NCBI GenBank assembly: GCA_947451145.1
Contig: CANFXW010000021.1
Coordinates: 1 to 59,141, forward strand
Direction of reading: 5' to 3'
DNA from: Sphingomonadaceae bacterium
Lineage (GTDB): Bacteria; Pseudomonadota; Alphaproteobacteria; Sphingomonadales; Sphingomonadaceae
DNA length: 59,141 bases
Shown here: positions 29,621 through 40,450 of the stretch, in pieces
How positions within the stretch are numbered: position 1 is the stretch's first letter
Layout: every line of letters starts with the position of its first letter
Program-made: the position numbers and the translations under genes
Notes under the pieces: generated by a model
The model's database searches: none
The model's input: the letters and a program-made list of their open reading frames with translations, nothing else
What the model was told of the DNA's origin: nothing

Positions 29621-30235
29621 TTAGCGCGAGTAGAACTCGACGACGAGGTTCGGTTCCATCTTCACCGGATAGGGCACTTCGTCCAGCGTCGGAACGCGAA
29701 CGTAGGTGATCTTGTCGTTGCCATCGGGAGCGACGTAGTCAGGGATTTCGCGCTCGGCGAGGCCCTGTGCTTCGATGATCAGCGCCATTTCCTTGGCCTT
29801 CGTGCCCAAGCTGACAACGTCACCGGGACGGACGCGGCGGCTGGCGATGTTGCAACGCACGCCGTTGACCAGAATGTGGCCGTGGCTGACGATCTGGCGC
29901 GCAGCGAAGATGGTCGGCGCGAACTTGGCGCGATAGCAAACCATATCGAGGCGCTGTTCCAGCAGACCGATAAGGTTCTGGCTGGTATCGCCCTTCATCG
30001 ACGACGCTTCCTGATAGGTGCGCTTGAACTGCTTTTCGGTAACGTCGCCGTAGTAGCCCTTGAGCTTCTGCTTGGCGCGCAGCTGCAGACCGTAGTCCGA
30101 AACCTTGCTCTTGCGGCGCTGGCCGTGCTGGCCCGGGCCATAGGCGCGGCGGTTAACCGAGCTCTTGGGGCGGCCCCAGATGTTTTCGCCAAGGCGGCGG
30201 TCAATCTTGTGCTTAGATGCTTTACGCTTCGACAT
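29621..30235 (-). CDS. rpsD: 30S ribosomal protein S4
   Basis: 204-residue primary assembly protein of the small subunit, binding 16S rRNA. It begins [25 protein letters not shown]. The S4 RNA-binding domain ([34 protein letters not shown]) is in the middle. It lacks the N-terminal zinc cysteines, like other alphaproteobacterial S4 proteins of this type. The ATG at 30235 is chosen over 30253 from the family N-terminus. Monocistronic with a strong terminator. Confidence 0.97.
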   Translation of the reverse strand: MSKRKASKHKIDRRLGENIWGRPKSSVNRRAYGPGQHGQRRKSKVSDYGLQLRAKQKLKGYYGDVTEKQFKRTYQEASSMKGDTSQNLIGLLEQRLDMVCYRAKFAPTIFAARQIVSHGHILVNGVRCNIASRRVRPGDVVSLGTKAKEMALIIEAQGLAEREIPDYVAPDGNDKITYVRVPTLDEVPYPVKMEPNLVVEFYSR

Positions 30236-30300
30236 GTCGAGCGAGTCCTTCAATTTGCCTGACCGGGCCTTGTGCCCAATCTTCTAGTCCGGAACCGCAC

Positions 30301-30321
30301 CATTCTGACATTCTCAGAATG
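30301..30321 (-). promoter_or_regulatory. Perfect hairpin upstream of rpsD
   Basis: CATTCTGA (30301-30308) and TCAGAATG (30314-30321) are perfect arms around five bases, 66 bases before the rpsD start. It could be a leader structure for S4 control or an operator. No further evidence. Confidence 0.3.
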
Positions 30322-30406
30322 CGACCACCGCTTCACCGGAGTGCGAGGTCAATTGCGAAGGCGCGCCCTTGGCGGGAAGGGCGGGCAAAGTCAAGCGAAG
30401 AAGGGC

Positions 30407-30676
30407 TTAGTCGGCCTGTTTCGTGCTTGAAGCCGCAGGGCCGCCGCCCATCACCGTCGAAGTATCGGCGTCCGCCTGATCGAGCTCGCGCCATTGTTCT
30501 GCGGTCTTGCAAATGCGACCGCCGCCCATGTGACTGCCGGTGCGCGCCGGATCTTCGCGGCAGATCTTCTTGGGCTTTGCGACCTTGGCCGGGGCAGTAG
30601 CACCCGTGGCGGCAGGCTGATCCGCAATGGCGGGCATCGCCAGGGACATAACGACAGCAGAAATCAGAATTCGCAT
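30407..30676 (-). CDS. Small secreted cysteine-containing protein
   Basis: 89 residues with a short signal peptide (MRILISAVVMSLAMPAIA). The conserved-looking core is KKICREDPARTGSHMGGGRICKTAEQW, two cysteines spaced to form a disulfide. This Cys-R-TGSH-R-Cys-T-EW pattern occurs in many small exported proteins of sphingomonads and relatives; its function is unknown to me. Located between rpsD and trmJ on the same strand. Confidence 0.75.
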   Translation of the reverse strand: MRILISAVVMSLAMPAIADQPAATGATAPAKVAKPKKICREDPARTGSHMGGGRICKTAEQWRELDQADADTSTVMGGGPAASSTKQAD

Positions 30677-30741
30677 GAAAGGATTTGCTCCGGCATTCTC
30701 AAGTGACTGTGTGCTAGCACGAATTACCGCCTATGCCACAC

Positions 30742-31488
30742 CTAGCTGCCGCCCCTGCGCGGGCCGCGTACGCCCGGCACCCGCTCCAGAGCCGAAAGCA
30801 CACCACGCATGGTGCGTACCTCCAGATGGTTCCAGCCCGGCTTGGTCAGCATGGTACGCAAGGTCAGGCGCGTGGCCTCGGCGCGGGCGGCGGGGAAGAA
30901 ATAGTCGCGCGGCTCCAGCATGGCCTCGAAGTGGGCGATCATGCCTTCCAGTTCCTCCTGCGGGGCTGGGGGGAGCATGTCTTCCACCGTCGGTTGGGCA
31001 AGAGCGACACCCTTCGACCATTCATAGGCACAGAGGATCACCGCCTGCGCGAGATTGAGCGAGCCGAATTCGGGGTTGATGGGCACGGTAATGATCGCCC
31101 GCGCCAGCGCGACGTCCTCGGTTTCCAGCCCTGACCGTTCAGGCCCAAAAACGATCGCCGAGCGCCCGGCATCGCGGTGGATGGCCTGCGCGGCGGCCTC
31201 CGGCGTCACCACCGGCTTGGTAACCCCGCGCTTGCGCACGGTTGTGGCATAGACGTGCGGACAATCGGCCACGGCTTCGGCAAGGCTTTCGAACACCTGC
31301 GCTTTTTCGAGAACTAAATCTGCACCAGCGGCGGCAGGGCCAGCCGACGGATTAGGCCAACCATCGCGCGGCGTGACCATGCGCAGCTCGGTAAGCCCGA
31401 AATTGAGCATCGCCCGCGCTGCCTTGCCGATGTTCTCGCCCAGTTGCGGCCGGACGAGGACGATGACGGGGTTATTGCCCGCCGACAT
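30742..31488 (-). CDS. trmJ: tRNA (cytidine/uridine-2'-O-)-methyltransferase TrmJ-type
   Basis: SPOUT-class methyltransferase that 2'-O-methylates position 32 of tRNAs. 248 residues. [23 protein letters not shown] is at the N-terminus. The trefoil-knot SAM site is [14 protein letters not shown] near 112-125 and [21 protein letters not shown] near 136-156. A helical C-terminal extension is typical of TrmJ rather than TrmL. The ATG lies within the last 17 bases of nrdR, so it is the last gene of the rpiB-glyA-orf68-nrdR-trmJ operon. Confidence 0.88.
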   Translation of the reverse strand: MSAGNNPVIVLVRPQLGENIGKAARAMLNFGLTELRMVTPRDGWPNPSAGPAAAGADLVLEKAQVFESLAEAVADCPHVYATTVRKRGVTKPVVTPEAAAQAIHRDAGRSAIVFGPERSGLETEDVALARAIITVPINPEFGSLNLAQAVILCAYEWSKGVALAQPTVEDMLPPAPQEELEGMIAHFEAMLEPRDYFFPAARAEATRLTLRTMLTKPGWNHLEVRTMRGVLSALERVPGVRGPRRGGS

Positions 31489-31933
31489 CGCGAACCGTGC
31501 TGGCGAATTCCTCGAAGTCCCGGGCCTCGCCGAAATCGCGATAGACCGAGGCGAAGCGGATGTAGGCGACGCTGTCGAGCTGGCGCAGGCCTTCCATCAC
31601 CATCTCGCCGATCTCCTTGGCGGGAACCTCGCTCTCGCCCAGTGTTTCGATCTGGCGCTGGATGCCGGAAACAAGCTGATCGAGCCGCTCCTGCGCCACG
31701 CCGCGCTTGCGACACGCGAGACTGACCGACTGTTCGATCTTGGCGCGGTCGAAAGGCTCCCGCTTGTCGCCACTTTTGACCACGGTGATCTCGCGCAGCT
31801 GGACCCGCTCAAACGTCGTAAATCGCGCGCCGCAGCTTTCGCATTGGCGGCGGCGGCGGATTGCGGTGTTATCCTCGGTGGGACGCGAATCCTTTACCTG
31901 GCTGTCATCATGGGCACAAAAGGGACAGCGCAT
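31472..31933 (-). CDS. nrdR: Transcriptional repressor NrdR
   Basis: Represses ribonucleotide reductase genes by sensing ATP/dATP. 153 residues. The N-terminal zinc ribbon has Cys pairs CPFC (3-6) and CESC (31-34). An ATP-cone domain ([24 protein letters not shown]) follows and a helical C-terminus ends the protein. The ATG directly follows the stop of the 68-residue gene. Ribonucleotide reductase genes are not in the window. Confidence 0.96.
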   Translation of the reverse strand: MRCPFCAHDDSQVKDSRPTEDNTAIRRRRQCESCGARFTTFERVQLREITVVKSGDKREPFDRAKIEQSVSLACRKRGVAQERLDQLVSGIQRQIETLGESEVPAKEIGEMVMEGLRQLDSVAYIRFASVYRDFGEARDFEEFASTVRDVGGQ

Positions 31934-32140
31934 TCAGGGCCGAACCCGCTTGTAGAGCATGAAGCCGGCACCGACGATCAGGCCCAGCGGCAGGCTTACG
32001 ACGGGCAGAATTGCCCCCGCGACCGCACCAACCGCAGCGCCTGTCAGCACCGGCGCAGTCGACGGATGCTTGGCGCCCTGCTTCGCCATGCCAACGATTT
32101 CCTCTTTCAGGTCTTCGACCAAATCGTCACCTTTGGCCAT
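31934..32140 (-). CDS. 68-residue membrane-associated protein
   Basis: Starts MAKGDDLVEDLKEEIVGMAKQG, with an amphipathic N-terminal helix. A hydrophobic glycine/alanine-rich stretch follows (VLTGAAVGAVAGAILPVVSLPLGLIVGAGFMLYK), likely one or two membrane spans. The ATG has AGGAACC upstream and lies 16 bases past glyA. The stop abuts the nrdR start, so it belongs to the operon. No family recognised; similar small proteins often follow glyA in this group. Confidence 0.7.
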   Translation of the reverse strand: MAKGDDLVEDLKEEIVGMAKQGAKHPSTAPVLTGAAVGAVAGAILPVVSLPLGLIVGAGFMLYKRVRP

Positions 32141-32156
32141 GGCAGCAGGTTCCTTT

Positions 32157-33449
32157 TCACATGCCCTGATAGATGGGGAAGCGGGCGCAGAGTTCTTCGA
32201 CGCGGGCAGAGACCGAAGCCTCAACCTGAGCATCGCCATCATCGCCGTTCTTGCGCAGACCTTCAACCACTTCGGCGATCAGGCCGCCGATCTGGGTGAA
32301 CTCTTCGACGCCAAACCCGCGCGTGGTGCCAGCGGGCGTGCCCAAGCGGATGCCCGAGGTGACGAATGGTGAACGTGTGTCGTTCGGGATGCCGTTCTTG
32401 TTGCAGGTGATCGAGGCGCGATCGAGGCCTTTTTCGGTGGCCTTACCGGTGATGCCCTTGGGGCTGAGGTCAACTAGCATCAGGTGGTTATCTGTGCCGC
32501 CCGAAACGATGTTCAGGCCAGCAGCCTGCAACGATGCGGCAAGCGCCTTGGCATTGTCCGCCACAGCCTGTGCATAGGCCTTGAACTCCGGTGTCATGGC
32601 TTCGGCGAAAGCAACGGCCTTGGCGGCGATGATGTGCATCAGCGGACCGCCTTGCAAGCCCGGGAAGATCGCCGAGTTGATCTTCTTGGCGATGGCTTCG
32701 TCATTGCTGAGAATGATGCCCGAACGGGGGCCGCGCAGGCTCTTGTGCGTGGTTGTGGTGGTGACGTGGGCATGCGGCACGGGCGAGGGGTGGACACCGC
32801 CTGCTACGAGGCCCGAGAAGTGGCTCATGTCGGCGAGCAGATATGCGCCGACCTCGTCGGCGATCTCGCGGAAGCGCTTGAAGTCCCAGGTGCGCGAATA
32901 GGCGGTGGCGCCGCAGATGATCAGCTTGGGCTTGCTCTCGCGGGCGATGCGGGCAACTTCGTCCATGTCGATCAGGTGGGTTTCGGGATGCACGGTGTAG
33001 GGCACCGGATTGAACCACTTGCCGCTCATATTGACGGGGCTGCCGTGGGTGAGGTGGCCGCCGGCGTTGAGGTCGAGCCCCATGAAGGTATCGCCCGGCT
33101 GCAACAGCGCGAGGAACACCGCCTGGTTCATCTGGCTGCCCGAATTGGGCTGCACATTGGCGAACTGCGCGCCGAACAGCGCCTTGGCGCGTTCAATCGC
33201 CAGCGTTTCGATCTCGTCGACATATTCGCAGCCGCCGTAATAGCGCTTGCCCGGATAACCCTCGGCATACTTGTTGGTCAGGATCGAACCTGCGGCCTGC
33301 AGCACGGCCTTCGAGCAGATGTTTTCCGAGGCGATCAGCTCGATCTTGTCACGCTGGCGGCCCAGCTCCTTGCCGATCCATCCGGCAATGGCGGGATCGG
33401 TATCGGCGAGGTTGGCGGTGAAAAATCCGGCGGGAGTGACGGCGGTCAT
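32157..33449 (-). CDS. glyA: Serine hydroxymethyltransferase
   Basis: PLP enzyme that interconverts serine and glycine, charging tetrahydrofolate with a one-carbon unit. 430 residues. [43 protein letters not shown] and [15 protein letters not shown] (Lys binds PLP) are diagnostic. The ATG at 33449 lies 13 bases after the rpiB stop; the longer open frame upstream runs antiparallel-free through rpiB in another frame and is not used. Confidence 0.97.
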   Translation of the reverse strand: MTAVTPAGFFTANLADTDPAIAGWIGKELGRQRDKIELIASENICSKAVLQAAGSILTNKYAEGYPGKRYYGGCEYVDEIETLAIERAKALFGAQFANVQPNSGSQMNQAVFLALLQPGDTFMGLDLNAGGHLTHGSPVNMSGKWFNPVPYTVHPETHLIDMDEVARIARESKPKLIICGATAYSRTWDFKRFREIADEVGAYLLADMSHFSGLVAGGVHPSPVPHAHVTTTTTHKSLRGPRSGIILSNDEAIAKKINSAIFPGLQGGPLMHIIAAKAVAFAEAMTPEFKAYAQAVADNAKALAASLQAAGLNIVSGGTDNHLMLVDLSPKGITGKATEKGLDRASITCNKNGIPNDTRSPFVTSGIRLGTPAGTTRGFGVEEFTQIGGLIAEVVEGLRKNGDDGDAQVEASVSARVEELCARFPIYQGM

Positions 33450-33462
33450 GCGAGGTTCCTGT

Positions 33463-33900
33463 TCAGCAGGTTGGATGGGAGAGCTTTTCGACACGGCCCG
33501 TGTGGCGACCGCCTGCGAAAGGCGTGGAGAGGAAAGCATCGAGGCAGGACTTGGCCATATCAACGCCGGTCAGCCGTGCGCCCATTGCGATGCAATTGGC
33601 ATCGTTGTGCTCGCGGGAAAGGGCAGCGGAAAGCGGCTCGGATACCAGCGCACAGCGGCAGGCAGGGTTGCGGTTCACTGCAATGGAAATGCCAATTCCG
33701 GAACCGCACAGCGCGACGCCGCGCTCCACAGTACCATCGGCGACGGCCGCGGCGAGCTTGTAGCCAAAATCCGGATAATCAACCCGGTCAGCGGTTTCAG
33801 GACCAAGGTCAGCCACTTCATGGCCAAGCCCGATGAGGTACTCGCGGAGTTCCGCCTTGAGTTCGATGGCGGCGTGATCGGAGGCGATGGCTATGCGCAT
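33463..33900 (-). CDS. rpiB: Ribose 5-phosphate isomerase B
   Basis: Interconverts ribose 5-phosphate and ribulose 5-phosphate. 145 residues. [15 protein letters not shown] with the sugar-phosphate Asp-His pair, [15 protein letters not shown] with the catalytic Cys, and [15 protein letters not shown] are the RpiB/LacAB motifs. The ATG at 33900 is the family start; an in-frame start at 33957 is less likely. First clear gene of the rpiB-glyA-orf68-nrdR-trmJ operon. Confidence 0.94.
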   Translation of the reverse strand: MRIAIASDHAAIELKAELREYLIGLGHEVADLGPETADRVDYPDFGYKLAAAVADGTVERGVALCGSGIGISIAVNRNPACRCALVSEPLSAALSREHNDANCIAMGARLTGVDMAKSCLDAFLSTPFAGGRHTGRVEKLSHPTC

Positions 33901-33904
33901 GAGC

Positions 33905-34030
33905 TTACTCGGCAAGGTTCTGGAAATCAGCGAATGCTTGAGAATCGTTCGCGCCAATAGGCTTACACGTCAGCAAATGCCAGCTAGGATGGCCATCATT
34001 GGCCGGAATTATCACAGTAATCGGACTCAT
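33905..34030 (-). CDS. Possible 41-residue peptide ahead of rpiB (low confidence)
   Basis: A frame starting MSPITVIIPANDGHPSWHLL ends five bases before the rpiB start. Position suggests a coupled small gene, but there is no good ribosome-binding site and composition is not decisive. The stretch 33901-34219 otherwise shows no gene and is more AT-rich than the flanking operon. Confidence 0.25.
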   Translation of the reverse strand: MSPITVIIPANDGHPSWHLLTCKPIGANDSQAFADFQNLAE

Positions 34031-34219
34031 GGCGCACCTGATGGTTGAAAGGTGCCCAGACGAGCGGCAAGCCACGTTCGCGCTCCACGGCGGTGCTCCG
34101 CCTGTCTCGTCAGTTACGCGAACGCGGCGATCCATAGCGCCTGTGACAAGCGGAGGCAACAAGTTCGCCGCAGGCAAGTCGAACGAGTTGTTAGGCCAAC
34201 TATATTAGTGACCGTTGCC

Positions 34220-34630
34220 ATGGACCAGAAACCAGTCACCAGTCAGATCGTTTCGATAGTCCGGGCGGGCATCATCATGCCCTGGATTGGGTTCATCATG
34301 ATCATTCCGTTGATCATGCCGCTGTTTATGCTCTTTGCCGCGCCTCTTCGCACGATGGAAATCCTGTATAGCATGGGCTTCGTGCCGAGCATCGCTGCAG
34401 CTACTGTATATCAGATCGGCAAAGGGCGGCTGCACCCTATCCCGCTCGTCGTTATGTCGGCACTGTCTGGCGGAGTATTCTGCATAAGCTGGCAAATGTT
34501 GCTTGGCGTGTCTGTCCATTTGGAACGGGAGCCGGAGCCCACGACCATCATCGCCATGACGGCGACTGCCATCTATTTCACGCTTATTTCCCTGCTGGCA
34601 CGATGGCGCCGCCCTGAGTCATCTCACTGA
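34220..34630 (+). CDS. Four-span membrane protein of unknown function
   Basis: 136 residues. Hydrophobic segments lie at about 17-42 ([22 protein letters not shown]), 50-62, 75-95 and 110-128, with short charged ends. The start ATG at 34220 was chosen because the frame before it codes an Arg-rich, non-protein-like stretch. It overlaps the tail of the degenerate rpoD copy by a few bases on the opposite strand. No family assigned, though the size recalls DUF2798-like proteins. Confidence 0.55.
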   Translation: MDQKPVTSQIVSIVRAGIIMPWIGFIMIIPLIMPLFMLFAAPLRTMEILYSMGFVPSIAAATVYQIGKGRLHPIPLVVMSALSGGVFCISWQMLLGVSVHLEREPEPTTIIAMTATAIYFTLISLLARWRRPESSH

Positions 34631-34767
34631 TCCAGTAAGGACCGCATCTTCCGCGACCTTGACGGATGCTTCAGCTCCTGCAGCGCCTTCGCCTCGATCT
34701 GGCGAATACCTTCGCGGGTAACCGAGAACTGCTGGCCTACCTCTTCGAGTGTGTGACCGGTGTTCAT
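34624..34767 (-). pseudogene. Degenerate copy of the rpoD 3' end (sigma region 4.2)
   Basis: The last 47 codons of rpoD recur here with the stop, matching 38429-38569. By eye about 117 of 141 bases and 42 of 47 residues agree. Changes include R to G in the recognition helix ([15 protein letters not shown]) and RK to QE after it. Upstream of the Met matching rpoD's MNTDH the similarity stops; the frame continues only with unrelated codons to 34833. It cannot make a sigma factor. It marks one edge of the segment carrying the RTX oxidase. Confidence 0.85.
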
Positions 34768-34813
34768 GATGCGCATGTGAATACCCGGCTGCGAAGAAAC
34801 TATGGCGACGCCT

Positions 34814-34838
34814 TGGTCTTGACTTGCCGCCAAGACCA
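34814..34838 (-). terminator. Stem-loop downstream of the RTX oxidase gene
   Basis: TGGTCTTG (34814-34821) and CAAGACCA (34831-34838) are perfect 8-base arms around nine bases, 63 bases past the oxidase stop. No T-run follows on the minus strand, so terminator function is uncertain. Confidence 0.35.
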
Positions 34839-34900
34839 GACCGCGCCGCCACCTTTTCAGGAACTACGGTATTGCCAATGGGGCCAGCCTTATGGACAGG

Positions 34901-37900
34901 TCAAATCATGAAATCCCAAGCATGCAGCTGGCTCACCTGAACTCCCATAAACGTGATGTCATTTGCGCCAACGTGGAGCACCGCATTCGGTCCACCATCG
35001 ATATGCGAAATGACATCGGTGAAAGACGTAAATCCTAGGCCTCGCAGGTCAATCACATCGTGTGGCTTGGTCGCTGTGCTCCCGGCGGTGAAGTCGGTGA
35101 TGATGTCATGGCCGAAGTTGTATGCAAATGATGGACTGTCATAGGCAAAGCTGAAAACATCATTTCCGGCTCCGCCAGTCATCCTGTCGTTGCCTGAGCC
35201 GCCAATCAAGGTGTCGTTACCCCCACTTCCATCCAGCGTATCATCACCCACACCGCCGTTGAGCAGGTTGGCTAAGTCATTGCCGGTAAACCGGTCATTG
35301 CCTCGACCTCCGATTAAATTCTCGATTTCGTTGATGCGGTCCGTTCCGATTTCAGCGCCTGTGGCACTACCGGTACGCAGGTTGACAGTTGCAGCGGCAC
35401 TGGTGCGTGAAAGGTCATAGGTATCTATACCGCTGCCACCCACCAATTCATCGTTTCCATCCCCGATTTGGCCAATGAACACATCGTTGCCATTGCCACC
35501 GCTCAATTGGTCGTTTCCTGTCCCGCCATCCAAGACGTCATTGCCGTTTGCGCCTTTGAGCTCATCGTTGCCGGCAAAGCCCGACATGTAATCATTCAAG
35601 TTCGTACCGGCCAGCTTGTTGACCAGTCCAGTTCCGTTCATCACGTTGAACGCTGCACCCGCTGCGAGCGAAAGCGTTGCATTGCCAGCAGTTTGCGCCA
35701 TGCCATCGCTGACATTGTAGCTGAGTTGGACAGCCCCCTGAGCGTTGACATCGGGGTTAAAGGTCCAGGTGCCATCGCCATTGTCCTGCAACAGCCCCGC
35801 TGAGGCTGTGAGCCCGCTTACGGTAAGGCGAGCGCCGTGATCGATATCACTGGCCAGCGCCAAGAGCTGGGCACTTGTAATCATTTGCGCAACGTTCTGC
35901 GCGCCGGAAAGGGCAACCGTTCCAGACACGATCGGCGCATCGTTGATGCCGACAACCGTTACGCTGATGACATGGGTCGTGCCGTCGAGTTCGCTGATCG
36001 TGACCTTGTCGACAACGCTTTCACCTTCGGCGAGAGCTTGGGCGGCAGCACTTGTGGTGTAGGACCACTCACCATTGTTTCCGTCAACCTTGGCACCATT
36101 GGTCAAAATCAGATTGTTTGCCAGATGGAGCACGCCGAGATTTGCGCTGCCAGTCAAGTCACCGCAAACAAAGCCTTGCTTTGAGAAGTCCGCCTTGCCC
36201 AACTCAACCAGGCCGAGGGCCGCCGATGACGCATCCTCGGTAATCAGGCCGGCAAAGTCGCCAGCAATTCCGAGCACCGTTAGAGGCCGCATCATGTCGT
36301 GGTCTTCGTGGCTCAGGATGTGGCAGTGCCAGACATAACTGCCGGGGCGGTCAAACTTTGCAATAACCCGCAGCACCTCGCCGGGGCCTACCCAGACGGT
36401 ATCCTGATTGCCAGTATCTTCCGGATAGAGGTTTTGAATTCCAGGCAGGTCAGCGCGGGTATCAATCAGATCGCCCAGATCGTTGTTGTACCCATCGATC
36501 ATCACACCATCGCCGTTGGTATCTGTCGCACTGATCGTATAGCGCCCCAGCACTTGGTACTCGCCAAGGTGGATATGCATCGGGTGGGCATCGGCAGTGG
36601 TGTTATAGAATTCCCAAATCTCGGTATCACCGAGTTTGACAAATTCAGTAACTGGCGCGTCCCATCCCAGTCCGCCCAAATGCGTTATGCCGTTAAAGTC
36701 AGGTCGAGCTTCTGCCGTGCCGATCATCGGCATGATCCGGCCATATTGGTCGGTCGTTTCAAAGACACCCAATTTGCGCGTGACCGCTGCAGTAGCGGGA
36801 TCCAGAGTAATATAATCGGGATTGAGTACGGTGTCGTCGGTCATTGCCGAATGCCACGGTGTGGCAGCATTCACTCTGAATTCCAAAACTTGACCGACGG
36901 AATCAGCTGCTGTCGCGGCAACGACCGGCACCGGATTTCCAAGGTCATCATAACCCGGGCTAAGGGCACCCTCGGATGTAAGCCCCTTGAAAGGCTCAAA
37001 CGCGGCGCCGACATTCAACAGGTGGACTTTTTCGCCAACTGGCACGTTACTGAAGTCAAACATCAGTTGCAGGCGGTCACCAGGTGCCAAGGTAATCTGT
37101 TCACCCGGACCATCGATACCATCGCCATTGAAGACCGTGATCGGCTTGGGCAGGAGCCCGCCATCGGTTCCGATAATCGTGACCTTAACCCACGGGTTAT
37201 CGAGCTTGAACGTGTAGAATCGCGAATCCGAGCCGTTCAGTAGGTCGAACATCTCCTGCCCCTGCGCGACATGCGCGTGCGGCCAAGCGGTGCCGTTTAC
37301 CAGAATGAAATCGCCGAAATACTCTGGCACCGCAGTCGGGAATGTCCCGCCAAGTGCTTCGTAGTCTGGCGGAAGTACATCACCGACAAGATCGGTTGTG
37401 CCCGGCAATGGATCGCTTGCCGAGGCGCCAGGGTAATAGAGCTGCCCTTCGCTCGTGAACGAACGGTCAGCAATCGTAAGATTGGTTTCGTGCAGACCAA
37501 GTGTTTCGGGTAAAATGCCCGCAGTTACAAGGTCGCGCCTGTTCTGGTCTTCGATGAAGTACTGACCGGCAAGCCCCGCATAGACATTCAGTCGGGTGTA
37601 ACCCAGAGAGTGGTCGTGATACCAAAGCATCGCCGAAGGCTGGCTGTTGTCATAGGTGTAGGTCGTGGTTGAAGGCATTGCCATGCCGGGGGTCATGACC
37701 ATTCCAGAATTCATGGCGTCCTGTGATAGCGTCGAAGACGGATAGCCATCATAGATCCATGCAACATGCCCGCCGTGAAGGTGTGTGACGATGGGAATCA
37801 TGTTTGGATCAACCGGCATAGTTCCGGCGCCGCCCATCGACATCAGGATACTGCCATCTAGTGGCAGCAGGTGTCCGCCGGTAGCCGGCAGCATGTTCAT

Positions 37901-38203
37901 CCAACTCATCTGAATAGGCGTGCCGCTGCTCACCAGGAATGTCGGATTGTAAACAACATCTGTGGCGGTGTGCGTATGCCCGCCGATCATCGAGGCAGTA
38001 TCAGGATTGGCCAGCTGGTAGGCATAGATCGAGGTTTTGACGGGAAGTCCTGTCACGGGATCAATAACGCCCAAGCCCAAGTCCGCAGAGGTCTGTACGG
38101 CCATCAGCGTGTATTTTCCGCCCGAACGGGCGTCGATAACCATCGGCTTGGCGAGGTGAGAGTTAAATGTGCGGACTGCGGGGGGAGCTAGCAAGGTAAC
38201 CAT
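34901..38203 (-). CDS. Multicopper oxidase fused to Ig-like and RTX repeats, type I-secreted
   Basis: 1100 residues. Residues 1-645 are a three-cupredoxin oxidase of the CotA/bilirubin-oxidase type. All four copper motifs are present: HLHGGH 141-146, WYHDH 194-198, HPMHIH 540-545 and HCH-x3-H-x4-M at 626-637 (type 1 ligands H540, C627, H632, M637). Residues 660-845 are VCBS/cadherin-like. Residues 862-1015 hold glycine/Asp nonapeptides (GGTGNDQLSGGNGND, GGSGNDRMTGGAGND) that bind calcium. A C-terminal secretion region ends in WDFMI. There is no signal peptide, consistent with type I export, but no transporter genes are nearby. Substrate (phenolics, Mn or Fe) unknown. More AT-rich than its neighbours, so probably acquired. 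Confidence 0.9.
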   Translation of the reverse strand: MVTLLAPPAVRTFNSHLAKPMVIDARSGGKYTLMAVQTSADLGLGVIDPVTGLPVKTSIYAYQLANPDTASMIGGHTHTATDVVYNPTFLVSSGTPIQMSWMNMLPATGGHLLPLDGSILMSMGGAGTMPVDPNMIPIVTHLHGGHVAWIYDGYPSSTLSQDAMNSGMVMTPGMAMPSTTTYTYDNSQPSAMLWYHDHSLGYTRLNVYAGLAGQYFIEDQNRRDLVTAGILPETLGLHETNLTIADRSFTSEGQLYYPGASASDPLPGTTDLVGDVLPPDYEALGGTFPTAVPEYFGDFILVNGTAWPHAHVAQGQEMFDLLNGSDSRFYTFKLDNPWVKVTIIGTDGGLLPKPITVFNGDGIDGPGEQITLAPGDRLQLMFDFSNVPVGEKVHLLNVGAAFEPFKGLTSEGALSPGYDDLGNPVPVVAATAADSVGQVLEFRVNAATPWHSAMTDDTVLNPDYITLDPATAAVTRKLGVFETTDQYGRIMPMIGTAEARPDFNGITHLGGLGWDAPVTEFVKLGDTEIWEFYNTTADAHPMHIHLGEYQVLGRYTISATDTNGDGVMIDGYNNDLGDLIDTRADLPGIQNLYPEDTGNQDTVWVGPGEVLRVIAKFDRPGSYVWHCHILSHEDHDMMRPLTVLGIAGDFAGLITEDASSAALGLVELGKADFSKQGFVCGDLTGSANLGVLHLANNLILTNGAKVDGNNGEWSYTTSAAAQALAEGESVVDKVTISELDGTTHVISVTVVGINDAPIVSGTVALSGAQNVAQMITSAQLLALASDIDHGARLTVSGLTASAGLLQDNGDGTWTFNPDVNAQGAVQLSYNVSDGMAQTAGNATLSLAAGAAFNVMNGTGLVNKLAGTNLNDYMSGFAGNDELKGANGNDVLDGGTGNDQLSGGNGNDVFIGQIGDGNDELVGGSGIDTYDLSRTSAAATVNLRTGSATGAEIGTDRINEIENLIGGRGNDRFTGNDLANLLNGGVGDDTLDGSGGNDTLIGGSGNDRMTGGAGNDVFSFAYDSPSFAYNFGHDIITDFTAGSTATKPHDVIDLRGLGFTSFTDVISHIDGGPNAVLHVGANDITFMGVQVSQLHAWDFMI

Positions 38204-38349
38204 GATTATTTAGCCCTAGAGGTTTCTTACAAAACCCTGACAGATGTTGGTGCGACCAGATTTCCGCTTATGTTCGCGATGTTCTGAGGAAAAGCACCGT
38301 GTCATTGGCCGTCCAAATTCGGGACAAGTGTGGTTATTAGTCTTGCTGC

Positions 38350-38365
38350 AAGTAAATACTTACTT
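38350..38365. promoter_or_regulatory. AT-rich palindrome upstream of the RTX oxidase
   Basis: AAGTAA-ATAC-TTACTT, perfect 6-base arms, lies 147 bases before the oxidase start. A second perfect palindrome, CGTATTAATACG, is at 38384-38395 next to the rpoD terminator. Either could be an operator or a relic of the insertion edge. Confidence 0.35.
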
Positions 38366-38396
38366 AGTCTATCGCCGTTTGTACGTATTAATACGA

Positions 38397-38422
38397 AAAG
38401 ACCCCGCCGAAGCGGGGTCTTT
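38397..38422 (-). terminator. Intrinsic terminator of rpoD
   Basis: Perfect 11-bp stem AAAGACCCCGC/GCGGGGTCTTT with a CGAA loop, followed on the minus strand by TTTTCG. It begins four bases past the rpoD stop and is not repeated beside the degenerate rpoD copy at 34.6 kb. Confidence 0.9.
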
Positions 38423-38425
38423 ATA

Positions 38426-40449
<2,024 letters not shown>

Positions 40450-40450
<1 letters not shown>

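Noticed and set aside
32484..33836. Plus-strand open frame opposite glyA and rpiB
   Set aside because: Shadow spanning two well-identified genes; no start signal or motif.
34624..34833. A stand-alone 69-residue sigma-factor-like protein
   Set aside because: It has only region 4.2 with non-conservative changes and an unrelated N-terminus, so it is read as a degenerate rpoD tail, not a functional sigma or anti-sigma.
35190..35640. Repeated GG-x-G-x-D units in DNA, first glance like a tandem repeat or CRISPR-like array
   Set aside because: The periodicity is the protein-level RTX nonapeptide repeat of the oxidase gene, with degenerate codons and no spacers.
36299..37243. Plus-strand open frame opposite the copper-oxidase gene
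   Set aside because: Antisense to a gene with complete copper motifs; no independent support.
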